The notes below the pieces were generated by a model. That model did not search any database, was not told where the DNA came from, and saw only the letters and a program-made list of their open reading frames with translations. A DNA stretch of 45,944 bases. Origin: Bacillus ectoiniformans (GTDB lineage: Bacteria > Bacillota > Bacilli > Bacillales > Domibacillaceae). Both the position numbers and the translations under genes were made by a program. The stretch covers positions 1 to 45,944 of the forward strand of contig NZ_JAFBES010000020.1 in the NCBI RefSeq assembly GCF_016908875.1, read 5' to 3'. Below are positions 33,735 through 42,105 of the stretch, piece by piece (the first letter of the stretch is position 1; each line of letters opens with the position of its first letter).

Positions 33735-33791
33735 AATTCTAACAAACATGTGAAAAAAATATAGACGATTTTTCTCTATTTTGTTAGAATT
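33735..33791. repeat. 12-bp perfect inverted repeat before the symporter gene
   Basis: AATTCTAACAAA (33735-33746) and TTTGTTAGAATT (33780-33791) are exact reverse complements separated by 33 bases. They flank an AT-rich stretch 110-165 bases before the symporter start. The spacing, about three to four helical turns, fits two half-operators or a looped site; a long-loop hairpin is the alternative. Confidence 0.55.
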
Positions 33792-33901
33792 TTATAATAA
33801 TTAGATATGTTATCCAATTCATTGAGTGGAGAGAATATGTAGTAAAAGATATTCTTGCATATTATTTGCAGCTCAGACTATTCAACAAGGGGGAAACACA
33901 G

Positions 33902-35290
33902 ATGGACAAGTTTGAACAATGGATCGGTTCTATCACTGGCTGGGTTTGGGGATTGCCGATGATCCTTTTGCTTTTAGGAGGAGGATTATTTCTTACGGTA
34001 CGCATTGGATTTTTTCAATTTCGTTATTTTCCGCATATCATGAAGGAAACTTTCGGAAAGATCTTTACGAAAGATGATGCACCAGGATCGGTTACACCCT
34101 TTCAGGCGACGACTGCCGCTCTTGCGTCTACTATCGGAGCAGCAAACATCGTTGGAGTGCCAGTAGCCATTGCTTTAGGAGGACCAGGAGCTATTTTTTG
34201 GATGTGGCTGGTTGCCATGATTGGAATGGGATCTAAGTACGCTGAAGTTGTACTTGGTGTGAAATATAGAACAAAGAATGAAGCAGGCGAGTGGACAGGC
34301 GGCCCGATGCATTATATCGAAAAAGGGCTTGGCTGGAAGCCGGTAGCTACGTTCTTCGCATTTTTCTTAATGATTGAGATTATTGCCAGCACCATGGTGC
34401 AGTCAAACTCATTGTCGACTACTGTAGAATCGGCATTTGATATTCCACCGATGGCAACAGGCGTAATCGTATTAATATTAGTCGCACTTGTTACACTAGG
34501 CGGGATTAAACGAATCGGAGCTGTAACTGAAAAGTTCATTCCGTTAATGGTTGGGATCTATTTAGTAAGCGCTATCATTGTGTTAATTGTTAATGTCGCA
34601 GAGATTCCTGCAGCATTTGGACTTATTTTCTACCATGCTTTCACACCGATTTCCGCAGCTGGAGGATTCGCGGGAGCAGGGGTGGCGGCAGCTATTCGCT
34701 GGGGACTAGCCCGAGGCATTTATTCCAATGAAGCGGGAATGGGAACAGCGCCAATTGCTCACGCAGCAGCTAAGACGGACCACCCGGCGAAACAAGGTTT
34801 ATGGGGAATTTTCGAAGTCATTGTGGATACGCTGGTTGTTTGTACAATGACGGCGCTTGTCGTGTTAACTTCTGGTGCATGGAAAGATGTCCCGGCTGAT
34901 GAAGCATCATCAATGGTTGTAACAGCCATGTCAGATGTAATGGGTTCTGGTATCGCGGGAACTTTAATTTCAATCGCCTTATTCTTCTTTGTACTGTCTA
35001 CTGTAGTCGTGATCGTATTTTATGGTGAGAAGCAAGCGGAATACCTATTTGGACTTAAATTTGCGATGGTTATGCGCTTTGTTTACTTAGCTGCTATTTT
35101 AGTAGGGGCTATTGGAGGATTGCAATTTATCTGGCAATTCCTTGACTTAATGCTTGCGATGATTATCTTGCCAAACGTTATTGCTTTACTATTCTTAAGC
35201 GGTGAAGTAAGAGAGCTAACCAAAGATTACATCAGTAAATATATTAAAAAAGATACACCTATTAATAAAGACCAAACGCATCCGATGTAA
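33902..35290 (+). CDS. sodium:alanine/glycine symporter (AGCS family)
   Basis: The 462-residue product has about eleven membrane helices and the AGCS motifs TPFQATTAALASTIGAANIV, EWTGGPMHYIEKGLG and RGIYSNEAGMGTAPIAHAAA. The family takes up alanine, glycine or related amino acids with sodium; B. subtilis AlsT is the closest type. I chose the ATG at 33902, preceded by AAGGGGGAAA, over a start 36 bases earlier. It stands alone with a terminator at 35315. The inverted repeat at 33735-33791 may regulate it. Confidence 0.92.
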   Translation: MDKFEQWIGSITGWVWGLPMILLLLGGGLFLTVRIGFFQFRYFPHIMKETFGKIFTKDDAPGSVTPFQATTAALASTIGAANIVGVPVAIALGGPGAIFWMWLVAMIGMGSKYAEVVLGVKYRTKNEAGEWTGGPMHYIEKGLGWKPVATFFAFFLMIEIIASTMVQSNSLSTTVESAFDIPPMATGVIVLILVALVTLGGIKRIGAVTEKFIPLMVGIYLVSAIIVLIVNVAEIPAAFGLIFYHAFTPISAAGGFAGAGVAAAIRWGLARGIYSNEAGMGTAPIAHAAAKTDHPAKQGLWGIFEVIVDTLVVCTMTALVVLTSGAWKDVPADEASSMVVTAMSDVMGSGIAGTLISIALFFFVLSTVVVIVFYGEKQAEYLFGLKFAMVMRFVYLAAILVGAIGGLQFIWQFLDLMLAMIILPNVIALLFLSGEVRELTKDYISKYIKKDTPINKDQTHPM

Positions 35291-35314
35291 TAGATAGATG
35301 ATTGGATAGGAAAG

Positions 35315-35357
35315 AGGCGCATGAAGGACGGAAATACCTGTCCTGAAAGCGCCTTTG
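35315..35357 (+). terminator. rho-independent terminator after the symporter gene
   Basis: AGGCGC (35315-35320) pairs with GCGCCT (35349-35354); inside, AGGAC and GTCCT form a second stem. The T-rich tail is weak (TTTGCTT). Confidence 0.7.
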
Positions 35358-35399
35358 CTTATTGAACGAAAATGCTCACATCAAGAGAGGAAGATCATC

Positions 35400-37082
35400 A
35401 TGTATGAACAACTTAAACATTTAAGCGTGCCAGAACAAGTGGAAGCGCTTACTAGAAAGCTTGTGTCTATCCCGAGTATCAATGGTTCTGAAGAAGGCGA
35501 AAACAATGTAGCTGAGGCGATTTCAACTATCATTCGCTCCTTTCCTTATTTTCAAAAAAACCCTGCGCTCGTCTGGGAACAGACAGCGATGGATGATCCA
35601 TTAAATCGAAAGAATGTTTTTGCCTTTGTAAAAGGCGGAGTAAAGACGAAGCAAACAATTTTGTATCATGCGCATATTGATACTGTAGGGATTGAAGATT
35701 TCGGTGCTCTTCGTAAACACGCTTTTGATCCGGATTATCTTCAGCGCTATTTTAGTGAATACAGTCAAGATGAAGATGTTCAGCGTGATGCAAGGTCTGG
35801 AGACTGGCTGTTTGGGCGAGGTTCTGTAGATATGCAAAGCGGGGCGGCTGTCCATTTAGCCAACCTGATTTATTTTTCCGATCATCCTGAAGAATTGCCG
35901 GGGAATCTGTTAGTGACGTTTAACCCGGATGAAGAAAGTCAGCATGCGGGCATTAAAAGTGCAGTATTTGAGCTTGAGCGTTTGAAACAAGAATGGGGTT
36001 TAGAATATGTAGCAGCGATCAATAATGATTTTATCACACCGCAATATGATGGCGATGAAACGAGATATATCTATACAGGAGCGGCCGGGAAAATCCTTCC
36101 GAGTTTCTATATCTATGGCAGAGAGGCTCATGTAGGCGATACGCTGCAAGGAGTAGACCCTAACTTTATTGCCGCTGAGTTAACGAAGAGAATTCATAAC
36201 AACGTAGACCTTTGTGAAAATATTCAAGATGAAATGGTGTTGCCGCCAACTTGCCTTTTCCAGCGAGACAATAAATACACGTATAATGTGCAAACGGCCA
36301 CAAGCAGTTATCTATATTTCAATTATTTTTTATACAGGGATTCTGCGTCGGATGTCATGAATAAACTGCAAGGGGTAGCTGAGAATGCATGCGGTGAAAT
36401 TTCTCAGTATTTTTCCAATCAGTACGAAGAATATATAAAGCGAACAGGGCTTCCTCGAAAACAGCTAAACTGGGACATTGAAGTCATTTCATTAGAGGAA
36501 TATAGTAAGCAATTGCGAAATAAAGGCTTTGATGTGGAGCGTATTTGTGCCGAGGTTGTACAAGAACATTCCATGCTTGATGTGCGAATGATTTCATTCA
36601 AAATCGTGGAAGTATTAAATGAACTTGACCCGGATAAAAAACCGCGTGTGATCCTATTCTTCTCGCCGCCATACTTGCCGCATAATTTCTTGCGAGAAGA
36701 TGACCGTGCAGAACAGGCTATTTTACACACGATTAAACAAGTGCTTGCTAAAGACGAAAAAGTCAGCGGAGAAGCCTATTCAGTTAAAAAATTCTTTCCG
36801 TACTTGGCAGACGGCAGCTACCTTTCTATTCATGAAACCAATGCGGAGCTGGAAAGTCTTTTAAACAACCTTCCGAACCTTGGGAGCTTATATACCCTTC
36901 CAGTGGATCAAATTCGCAAACTGAACATTCCATCCATTAACATGGGGGTGTTCGGCAAAGATGGACACAAATGGACAGAACGAGTATATAAGCCTTATTC
37001 ATTCGGTGTATTGCCTGGTTTGATCAGAGAAGCAACGATCAGCTTGCTGAATCAAGTTCCTGTTAAGTCCGGATCTTATTAA
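35400..37082 (+). CDS. rocB: M20 family metallopeptidase, RocB-like
   Basis: The 560-residue product matches the long M20/RocB subgroup rather than the ~400-residue carboxypeptidases. Metal-site motifs are visible: YHAHIDTVG (His and Asp ligands), GSVDMQSGAAVHL, and NPDEESQHAG with the catalytic Glu pair, plus a dimerisation-type segment with FYIYGREAHVGDT. In B. subtilis rocB is linked to arginine and ornithine use, but its exact reaction is not certain. The ATG at 35400 has AGAGAGGAAG upstream; a longer frame from 35355 lacks a site. It may cooperate with the amino-acid symporter upstream, but a terminator lies between them. Confidence 0.85.
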   Translation: MYEQLKHLSVPEQVEALTRKLVSIPSINGSEEGENNVAEAISTIIRSFPYFQKNPALVWEQTAMDDPLNRKNVFAFVKGGVKTKQTILYHAHIDTVGIEDFGALRKHAFDPDYLQRYFSEYSQDEDVQRDARSGDWLFGRGSVDMQSGAAVHLANLIYFSDHPEELPGNLLVTFNPDEESQHAGIKSAVFELERLKQEWGLEYVAAINNDFITPQYDGDETRYIYTGAAGKILPSFYIYGREAHVGDTLQGVDPNFIAAELTKRIHNNVDLCENIQDEMVLPPTCLFQRDNKYTYNVQTATSSYLYFNYFLYRDSASDVMNKLQGVAENACGEISQYFSNQYEEYIKRTGLPRKQLNWDIEVISLEEYSKQLRNKGFDVERICAEVVQEHSMLDVRMISFKIVEVLNELDPDKKPRVILFFSPPYLPHNFLREDDRAEQAILHTIKQVLAKDEKVSGEAYSVKKFFPYLADGSYLSIHETNAELESLLNNLPNLGSLYTLPVDQIRKLNIPSINMGVFGKDGHKWTERVYKPYSFGVLPGLIREATISLLNQVPVKSGSY

Positions 37083-37089
37083 AAGCAGA

Positions 37090-37116
37090 AAGAAGCTCCA
37101 TTGCGGGCTTCTTTTT
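37090..37116 (+). terminator. rho-independent terminator
   Basis: AAGAAGC (37090-37096) pairs with GCTTCTT (37107-37113), followed by T. Confidence 0.8.
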
Positions 37117-37162
37117 TAGATTAGGCTATGTTAATGAACAGTGTTGATAAGAACATGTAAGG

Positions 37163-37624
37163 TTAATTATTGGGACTATCTATAAAATTGCATTCAGTTT
37201 TTATATGTGGGCTTTGCTTTAATAATTGATGAACAAACTCAGTTTTGTTTTTAGGTGAAATGGCAATTGTTCTATGTCTTGAATAATTAATTTCTATTTT
37301 ATCCATAGACAAAGCAGGGGCTGTAAATGGGTTTTTTGTCTTCCTGATGCTATGAATCTCATCAATCTTGATGTTCTTTTTAAAAGGACCATATTGTATT
37401 TTGAGCTGATTGTCTTTGATTATATAGCCAGTTTTAAACCAAATCCAGATTAAGCAAATACCAATTGGAAATAAGAATACAATTTTTAGCCATTTTTTCT
37501 CTAAGTAATCAGGGATCATCCACACTCCAAAGTCTGGGAAGAAAATTGGTGGAACAATAAAAAGAAAGGCGAACAGCCAAACGATTATTGTCATCCATAA
37601 GTCTTTCTTTGACGGAAAATACAC
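37163..37624 (-). CDS. membrane protein with PH-like domain (YyaB-like)
   Basis: The 153-residue product has two N-terminal membrane helices (MTIIVWLFAFLFIVPPIFF and IVFLFPIGICLIWIWF). A cytoplasmic PH-like beta domain follows (YIIKDNQLKIQYGPFKKNIK, then IDEIHSIRKTKNPFTAPALS). The I..I.SIRKT.NP...PALS..KIEI stretch is typical of YyaB-like bacterial PH proteins. Function is unknown. The start is ATG with GAAAGGAAAG upstream on the minus strand. It is a single gene, convergent with the RocB-like gene. Confidence 0.78.
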   Translation of the reverse strand: MYFPSKKDLWMTIIVWLFAFLFIVPPIFFPDFGVWMIPDYLEKKWLKIVFLFPIGICLIWIWFKTGYIIKDNQLKIQYGPFKKNIKIDEIHSIRKTKNPFTAPALSMDKIEINYSRHRTIAISPKNKTEFVHQLLKQSPHIKTECNFIDSPNN

Positions 37625-37716
37625 CTAATATCACTTTCCTTTCATTACCATTCATACGTTCTCAACGATTCATAAGTTTCATGAATTGAAAACAAATACC
37701 CTCAACAGCGTGATTT

Positions 37717-37974
37717 GCTTTTCTCTGGTGTCCAGCAAAAGTCGTTAGGTGCTTAGGTCAAAAGATCGTTTACACTTAAGGCAAAAAGCGCCTTTAGGGT
37801 AAAAGCCTATTTGCCCTTCACACCTGGACAAACGGCTTTTGCTTTTCTCTGGTGTCCAGCAAATCCCGCTAGGAGTTCGGGTCAAAAGATTAGAATCCAT
37901 AAAGGCAAAGAACGCCTTTTTGGATCCTGCCTATTTGCCCGTCACTCCTAAACAGCGCTTTTTGCTTTTCTCTG
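37717..37974. repeat. two tandem ~124-bp imperfect repeats plus a partial third
   Basis: Units start GCTTTTCTCTGGTGTCCAGC at 37717 and 37841, with a truncated third start at 37964-37974. Each unit holds GGTCAAAAGAT, AAGGCAAA.A.CGCCTTT and GCCTATTTGCCC.TCAC, so each can fold into a branched hairpin. They resemble intergenic repeats common in Bacillus genomes. The units differ by about 20-25%. The 37625-38243 gap otherwise holds the guaA promoter and riboswitch. Confidence 0.8.
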
Positions 37975-37999
37975 AATATTTAATTAAATCACCAACGGG

Positions 38000-38028
38000 T
38001 TGACCGCTTTGGCTTCTAGATATAAAAT
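38000..38028 (+). promoter_or_regulatory. guaA promoter
   Basis: TTGACC (38000-38005), a 17-bp spacer and TAAAAT (38023-38028) form a sigma-A promoter about 30 bases before the riboswitch aptamer. Confidence 0.75.
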
Positions 38029-38059
38029 GATGTCAACTTAGCTCGAATAATCAGTAACT

Positions 38060-38195
38060 CCTTCATATATTTTCGATAATATGGGTCGAAAGTTTCTACC
38101 AAATCACCGTAAATGATTGGACTATGGGGGCAGGTTCTTTTTGTTATTAACTAGAATTCTGCTTTCAGCAACGAAAGAGTTCTAGTTTTTGTTTT
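38060..38195 (+). promoter_or_regulatory. guanine riboswitch and terminator before guaA
   Basis: The aptamer (38060-38130) has P1 CCTTCATA/TATGGGGG, the core CGAAAGTTTCTACC, ACCGTAAA and GACTATG. The C of GACTATG is the base that pairs with the ligand, so guanine or hypoxanthine is favoured over adenine. The expression platform is a terminator: AACTAGAATTCT (38149-38160) pairs with AGAGTTCTAGTT (38176-38187) and is followed by T. High guanine should therefore stop transcription before guaA. Confidence 0.93.
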
Positions 38196-38243
38196 ATTTA
38201 AAACCGAGCGTGACTAAATTGCCGATCAAGAGGAGTGGAAAGT

Positions 38244-39797
38244 GTGACAGGAAAAACAGAATTACATAATCAAGAAATGATTCTAGTGCTTGATTTTGGG
38301 AGCCAGTATAATCAATTAATTACTCGCCGCATCCGTGAGCTTGGTGTATATAGTGAATTGCACCCGCACACGATCACAGCGGAAGAAATTAAAGAGATCA
38401 ATCCAAAGGGAATTATTTTTTCTGGCGGACCAAACAGTGTGTATTCAGACGAAGCTTTCCACTGCGATGAAAACATATTTGATTTAGACATTCCGATTTT
38501 CGGTATTTGCTATGGCATGCAGCTGATTACGAAACACTTTGGCGGGAAAGTTGAAAAGGCTTCTCACCGTGAATATGGAAAAGCAACGATCAATATTCAA
38601 AACGAAACGGCTTTATTTAAAGATCTGCCAAGTGAGCAGGTTGTTTGGATGAGCCATGGAGATTTAGTAGTAGGTGCACCGGAAGGATTTACAACTGATG
38701 CAACAAACCCTTCATGTCCAATCGCGGCAATGAGTAACGAAGACAAAAATATTTATGCTGTACAATTCCACCCAGAAGTAAAACACTCTGTGTATGGAAA
38801 TGAACTGCTAAAGAACTTTGTCTTTGAAGCATGCGGCTGCGAGGGCGAATGGTCTATGGAGAACTTCATTGAAATCGAAATGGAGAAAATCCGTCAATTA
38901 GTTGGAGATAAAAAAGTTCTTTGTGCACTTAGCGGCGGTGTCGATTCTTCTGTTGTCGCTGTGTTGATCCATAAAGCAATTGGCGATCAATTAACATGTA
39001 TTTTTGTTGATCATGGTCTATTGCGTAAAGGAGAAGCGGACAGCGTAATGGAAACATTTGCACAAGGCTTCAACATGAATGTCATTAAAGTGGATGCACA
39101 AGACCGTTTCTTAGACAAACTTAAAGGCGTGTCTGATCCGGAGCAAAAACGTAAAATTATCGGTAACGAGTTCATTTACGTTTTTGATGACGAGGCGACG
39201 AAACTTGAAGGCATTGAATATCTAGCGCAAGGTACGCTTTATACAGATATTATTGAAAGTGGTACAGCAACAGCTCAAACAATTAAGTCTCACCATAACG
39301 TTGGTGGTCTGCCTGAAGATATGCAATTCCAGTTAATTGAACCGTTAAATACGCTATTTAAAGATGAAGTGCGTGCGCTAGGTTCTGAACTTGGTATTCC
39401 TGATCACATCGTTTGGCGTCAGCCGTTCCCAGGTCCTGGTCTTGGTATTCGTGTACTTGGCGAAATCAGTGAGGAAAAATTAGAAATCGTAAGAGAATCC
39501 GATGCGATTTTGCGTGACGAAGTAAGCAAAAATGGCCTTGAGCGCGAGATCTGGCAGTACTTTACGGTGCTTCCTGATATCCGCAGCGTCGGTGTAATGG
39601 GCGATGCGCGGACATACGATTACACAATTGGTATCCGTGCTGTTACCTCTATCGATGGAATGACATCTGACTGGGCGAGAATCCCTTGGGACGTTCTTGA
39701 GAAGATCTCAACACGTATCGTGAATGAAGTCTCTCACGTGAACCGCGTCGTTTATGACATTACATCTAAGCCGCCGGCAACGATTGAGTGGGAATAA
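38244..39797 (+). CDS. guaA: GMP synthase (glutamine-hydrolysing)
   Basis: The 517-residue product converts XMP to GMP with ATP and glutamine. The N-terminal class I amidotransferase domain has the catalytic Cys in GICYGMQL and the His/Glu in VQFHPEV. The central ATP pyrophosphatase domain has the P-loop [11 protein letters not shown]. The C-terminal dimerisation domain ends [10 protein letters not shown]. It is nearly collinear with B. subtilis GuaA. I chose the GTG at 38244, eight bases after AGGAG; an upstream GTG at 38235 falls inside that site. Expression is controlled by the guanine riboswitch directly upstream. Confidence 0.97.
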   Translation: MTGKTELHNQEMILVLDFGSQYNQLITRRIRELGVYSELHPHTITAEEIKEINPKGIIFSGGPNSVYSDEAFHCDENIFDLDIPIFGICYGMQLITKHFGGKVEKASHREYGKATINIQNETALFKDLPSEQVVWMSHGDLVVGAPEGFTTDATNPSCPIAAMSNEDKNIYAVQFHPEVKHSVYGNELLKNFVFEACGCEGEWSMENFIEIEMEKIRQLVGDKKVLCALSGGVDSSVVAVLIHKAIGDQLTCIFVDHGLLRKGEADSVMETFAQGFNMNVIKVDAQDRFLDKLKGVSDPEQKRKIIGNEFIYVFDDEATKLEGIEYLAQGTLYTDIIESGTATAQTIKSHHNVGGLPEDMQFQLIEPLNTLFKDEVRALGSELGIPDHIVWRQPFPGPGLGIRVLGEISEEKLEIVRESDAILRDEVSKNGLEREIWQYFTVLPDIRSVGVMGDARTYDYTIGIRAVTSIDGMTSDWARIPWDVLEKISTRIVNEVSHVNRVVYDITSKPPATIEWE

Positions 39798-39844
39798 AAT
39801 ACGAATAAAAATTATATAAAATTAAATAATGTTCGTGTTTTCTA

Positions 39845-39873
39845 TTGACGGATCACACGATGATAGGTACAAT
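39845..39873 (+). promoter_or_regulatory. pbuG promoter
   Basis: TTGACG (39845-39850), a 17-bp spacer and TACAAT (39868-39873) give a strong sigma-A promoter before the second riboswitch. Confidence 0.85.
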
Positions 39874-39900
39874 GATAGAGAATTAAACAAATCTTGAATA

Positions 39901-40055
39901 TTACGTCGTATAATATCGGGGATAAGGCCCGAAAGTTTCTACCGAGCTACCGTAAATGGCTTGACTACGAGGTAACAGGATAAGATGGGATCTTTCTCTA
40001 TCTTTCCTTTCACCTATAGTCACGCTTCGAATTCGGATTCGGAGCGTTTTTTTTA
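39901..40055 (+). promoter_or_regulatory. guanine riboswitch and terminator before pbuG
   Basis: The aptamer (39901-39975) has P1 TTACGTCGTA/TACGAGGTAA, then TAATATCGGGGAT, CCCGAAAGTTTCTACCG, ACCGTAAA and GACTACG, with C at the ligand-pairing position (guanine type). The terminator (40022-40055) pairs ACGCTTCGAAT with ATTCGGAGCGT (one T-G wobble) and is followed by eight T. It should shut down purine uptake when guanine or hypoxanthine is plentiful. Confidence 0.95.
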
Positions 40056-40093
40056 TTAGGCGTATGGCATCAAAAGAGGGAGAGGAGCCTATC

Positions 40094-41428
40094 ATGAAGA
40101 AGTTTTTCCAGTTTGAAGAATTGGGTACGAATTATCGCCGGGAGTTTATTGGAGGTCTAACCACGTTCTTATCAATGGCCTATATCTTGGTCGTTAACCC
40201 GATCACACTATCCTTACAAACGGTACCGGATCTTCCGGATGCAATGAGAATGGACTACGGAGCGGTCTTTGTAGCAACTGCATTAGCTGCGGCGATCGGT
40301 TCCTTATTAATGGGTTTGCTCGCTAAATATCCGATTGCTTTAGCACCAGGGATGGGATTGAATGCGTTCTTCGCTTATACTGTCATTTTGACATATGGAG
40401 TTCCTTGGCAAACGGCTTTAACGGGGGTATTATTTTCAGGACTAATTTTTATCCTTCTTACGCTATCAGGTATTCGAGAAAAAATTATTAACTCTATTCC
40501 GTCAGAACTTAAATTTGCAGTAGGTGCGGGTATTGGTTTATTTATCACATTTATCGGATTTCAGAATGCGGGAATAATTGTAAATAATGACGCGGTTCTG
40601 GTTGGACTTGGAGATTTAACAGCGGGCAATACACTGCTTGCGATCTTTGGGATTTTCATTACAGTGATTTTAATGACAAAGGGCATAAACGGTGGAATCT
40701 TCATTGGTATGCTTGTTACAGCGATTGTTGGAATGATGGCAGGATTAATCGAGTTTCCGAAAAGCATTATTGGCCCAGTGCCGAGTATGGAACCGACGTT
40801 CGGTGTAGCTTTAGAATCCATTTTCCAAACACCTGAACATGTCTTCACTCTTCAAATGCTTGTTGTTGTCTTGACTTTCTTGTTCGTTGACTTCTTTGAT
40901 ACGGCAGGTACATTAGTAGCTGTAGCGAATCAAGCGGGTTTGATGAAAGAGAATAAACTGCCGCGGGCAGGCAAAGCATTGTTCGCAGATTCATGTGCCA
41001 CAATTGTGGGAGCATTATTAGGTACGTCAACGACGACTTCCTATATTGAGTCTTCAGCAGGGGTGGCCGCTGGCGCAAGATCAGGGTTTGCTTCCGTTGT
41101 AACAGCCGGATTTTTCTTGCTAGCCTTATTGTTTTTCCCTTTGCTCGAAGTCATCACAGCCCCGGTTACTGCACCTGCTTTGATCATAGTCGGCGTCTTG
41201 ATGGTTTCTTCCCTTGACAAGATCGACTGGGAAAAATTTGAAATTGCAGTACCAGCATTTTTAACAATCGTAGCTATGCCTTTGACTTACAGCATTGCAA
41301 CAGGAATCGCGATTGGATTCATTTTCTATCCGATCACCATGATCATTAAAGGAAGAGGGAAAGAAATTCATCCGATCATGTACGGGCTTTTCTTCATATT
41401 TGTACTCTATTTTATCTTTTTAAAATAA
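40094..41428 (+). CDS. pbuG: hypoxanthine/guanine permease (NCS2/AzgA family)
   Basis: The 444-residue product is a polytopic membrane transporter closely similar to B. subtilis PbuG. It has YRREFIGGLTTFLSMAYILV at the N-terminus, APGMGLNAFFAYTVI, the substrate-site region FLFVDFFDTAGTLVAVANQA, and LGTSTTTSYIESSAGVAAGA. It imports hypoxanthine and guanine with protons. I chose the ATG at 40094, preceded by GAGAGGAG; a start 30 bases earlier has no site. It is a single gene with its own guanine riboswitch and a strong terminator after it. Confidence 0.95.
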   Translation: MKKFFQFEELGTNYRREFIGGLTTFLSMAYILVVNPITLSLQTVPDLPDAMRMDYGAVFVATALAAAIGSLLMGLLAKYPIALAPGMGLNAFFAYTVILTYGVPWQTALTGVLFSGLIFILLTLSGIREKIINSIPSELKFAVGAGIGLFITFIGFQNAGIIVNNDAVLVGLGDLTAGNTLLAIFGIFITVILMTKGINGGIFIGMLVTAIVGMMAGLIEFPKSIIGPVPSMEPTFGVALESIFQTPEHVFTLQMLVVVLTFLFVDFFDTAGTLVAVANQAGLMKENKLPRAGKALFADSCATIVGALLGTSTTTSYIESSAGVAAGARSGFASVVTAGFFLLALLFFPLLEVITAPVTAPALIIVGVLMVSSLDKIDWEKFEIAVPAFLTIVAMPLTYSIATGIAIGFIFYPITMIIKGRGKEIHPIMYGLFFIFVLYFIFLK

Positions 41429-41437
41429 ATAAACATG

Positions 41438-41477
41438 AAAGTAGGAGACTGTGCCATACAGCCTCCTACTTTTTTAT
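41438..41477 (+). terminator. rho-independent terminator after pbuG
   Basis: AAAGTAGGAG (41438-41447) pairs with CTCCTACTTT (41463-41472), followed by T. Between it and the bacteriocin gene (41478-41773) the sequence is AT-rich; a 34-codon frame at 41523-41627 and weak promoter-like hexamers (TTGAAA at 41701) are all I see. Confidence 0.85.
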
Positions 41478-41773
41478 TGTTTTTTCATCATATATTACAA
41501 ATTATTAATAAGACGTAAAATATTGTCATATAATGCTGAAAATTTGAATGAGCCTTGGCATGAAGAAGATTGTCGGACTTTTGATAATTTGTTAGGTGAT
41601 GAAAAAGAATTAGTTCTCTGGATCTAGTTAAATTTGAATGTTGATAAAAAATAGTAAATATGAACCTTTTTTACTCATTTTCTATTAAATTAATGTAATT
41701 TTGAAAATTGGATTTTGGTGGTAAATTATAAGTGTTCAAACAATTAAAAATCATTCTTTTGGAGGCGGTAAAT

Positions 41774-42004
41774 ATGAACAATCAATTTAAAAAAGTAGAT
41801 ATTGATGCATTAGAAAAGTATGCAGGCGGTTATCAAGCGGATCATACAGGCGGAGGCGGATCGTCAAGCGGAGGCGATGCTTTATTATGTGTAGGCAGTG
41901 TTTGGGGGATGGTTGGACAAGTTGGTACTTCCTCATGGGGTAACTGGGGTTGTGGGAGCGCCACTCACTATACGGAATACATGAATGAATATTGCCGAAA
42001 ATAA
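41774..42004 (+). CDS. glycocin-type bacteriocin precursor (SunA-like leader, three-cysteine core)
   Basis: The 76-residue precursor has a 19-residue leader, MNNQFKKVDIDALEKYAGG. It lines up without gaps with the sublancin leader MEKLFKEVKLEELENQKGS (shared M1, F5, K6, V8, L13, E14, G18) and ends in a Gly-Gly cleavage site. The predicted core of 57 residues starts with a Gly/Ser extension (HTGGGGSSSGG). It has only three cysteines: Cys39, Cys60 in WGNWGCGSATHY, and Cys74 in MNEYCRK. Cys60 to Cys74 spacing is 14, as between the glycosylated Cys22 and Cys36 of sublancin. Both cysteines of the sublancin inner disulfide are missing. The ATG follows GGAGGCG by 6 bases. It is followed by a terminator and then the glycosyltransferase and transporter genes. 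Confidence 0.88.
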   Translation: MNNQFKKVDIDALEKYAGGYQADHTGGGGSSSGGDALLCVGSVWGMVGQVGTSSWGNWGCGSATHYTEYMNEYCRK

Positions 42005-42009
42005 TAGCT

Positions 42010-42042
42010 TGGCCAGGAGATGAATCTCCTGGCCATTGTTTT
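42010..42042 (+). terminator. hairpin terminator between precursor and glycosyltransferase genes
   Basis: TGGCCAGGAG (42010-42019) and CTCCTGGCCA (42026-42035) pair perfectly around ATGAAT, followed by TTGTTTT. Partial termination here would keep precursor mRNA in excess over the modifying and export genes. Confidence 0.85.
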
Positions 42043-42105
42043 GATTTAGGATAAAAAAGGAATATAGGTAAGAAAAACCGGAAGATTCAAAAGGATGATG
42101 GATAA

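Noticed and set aside
37717-37974. Possible CRISPR array
   Set aside because: Only two long imperfect units with no short constant repeats and unique spacers; they are self-complementary intergenic repeats.
41523-41627. 34-codon frame (contains NEPWHEEDCRTFDNLLGDEK) before the glycocin precursor
   Set aside because: TTG start without a ribosome binding site and no recognised family; may be a fragment of a lost gene, but too short to support as an immunity gene.
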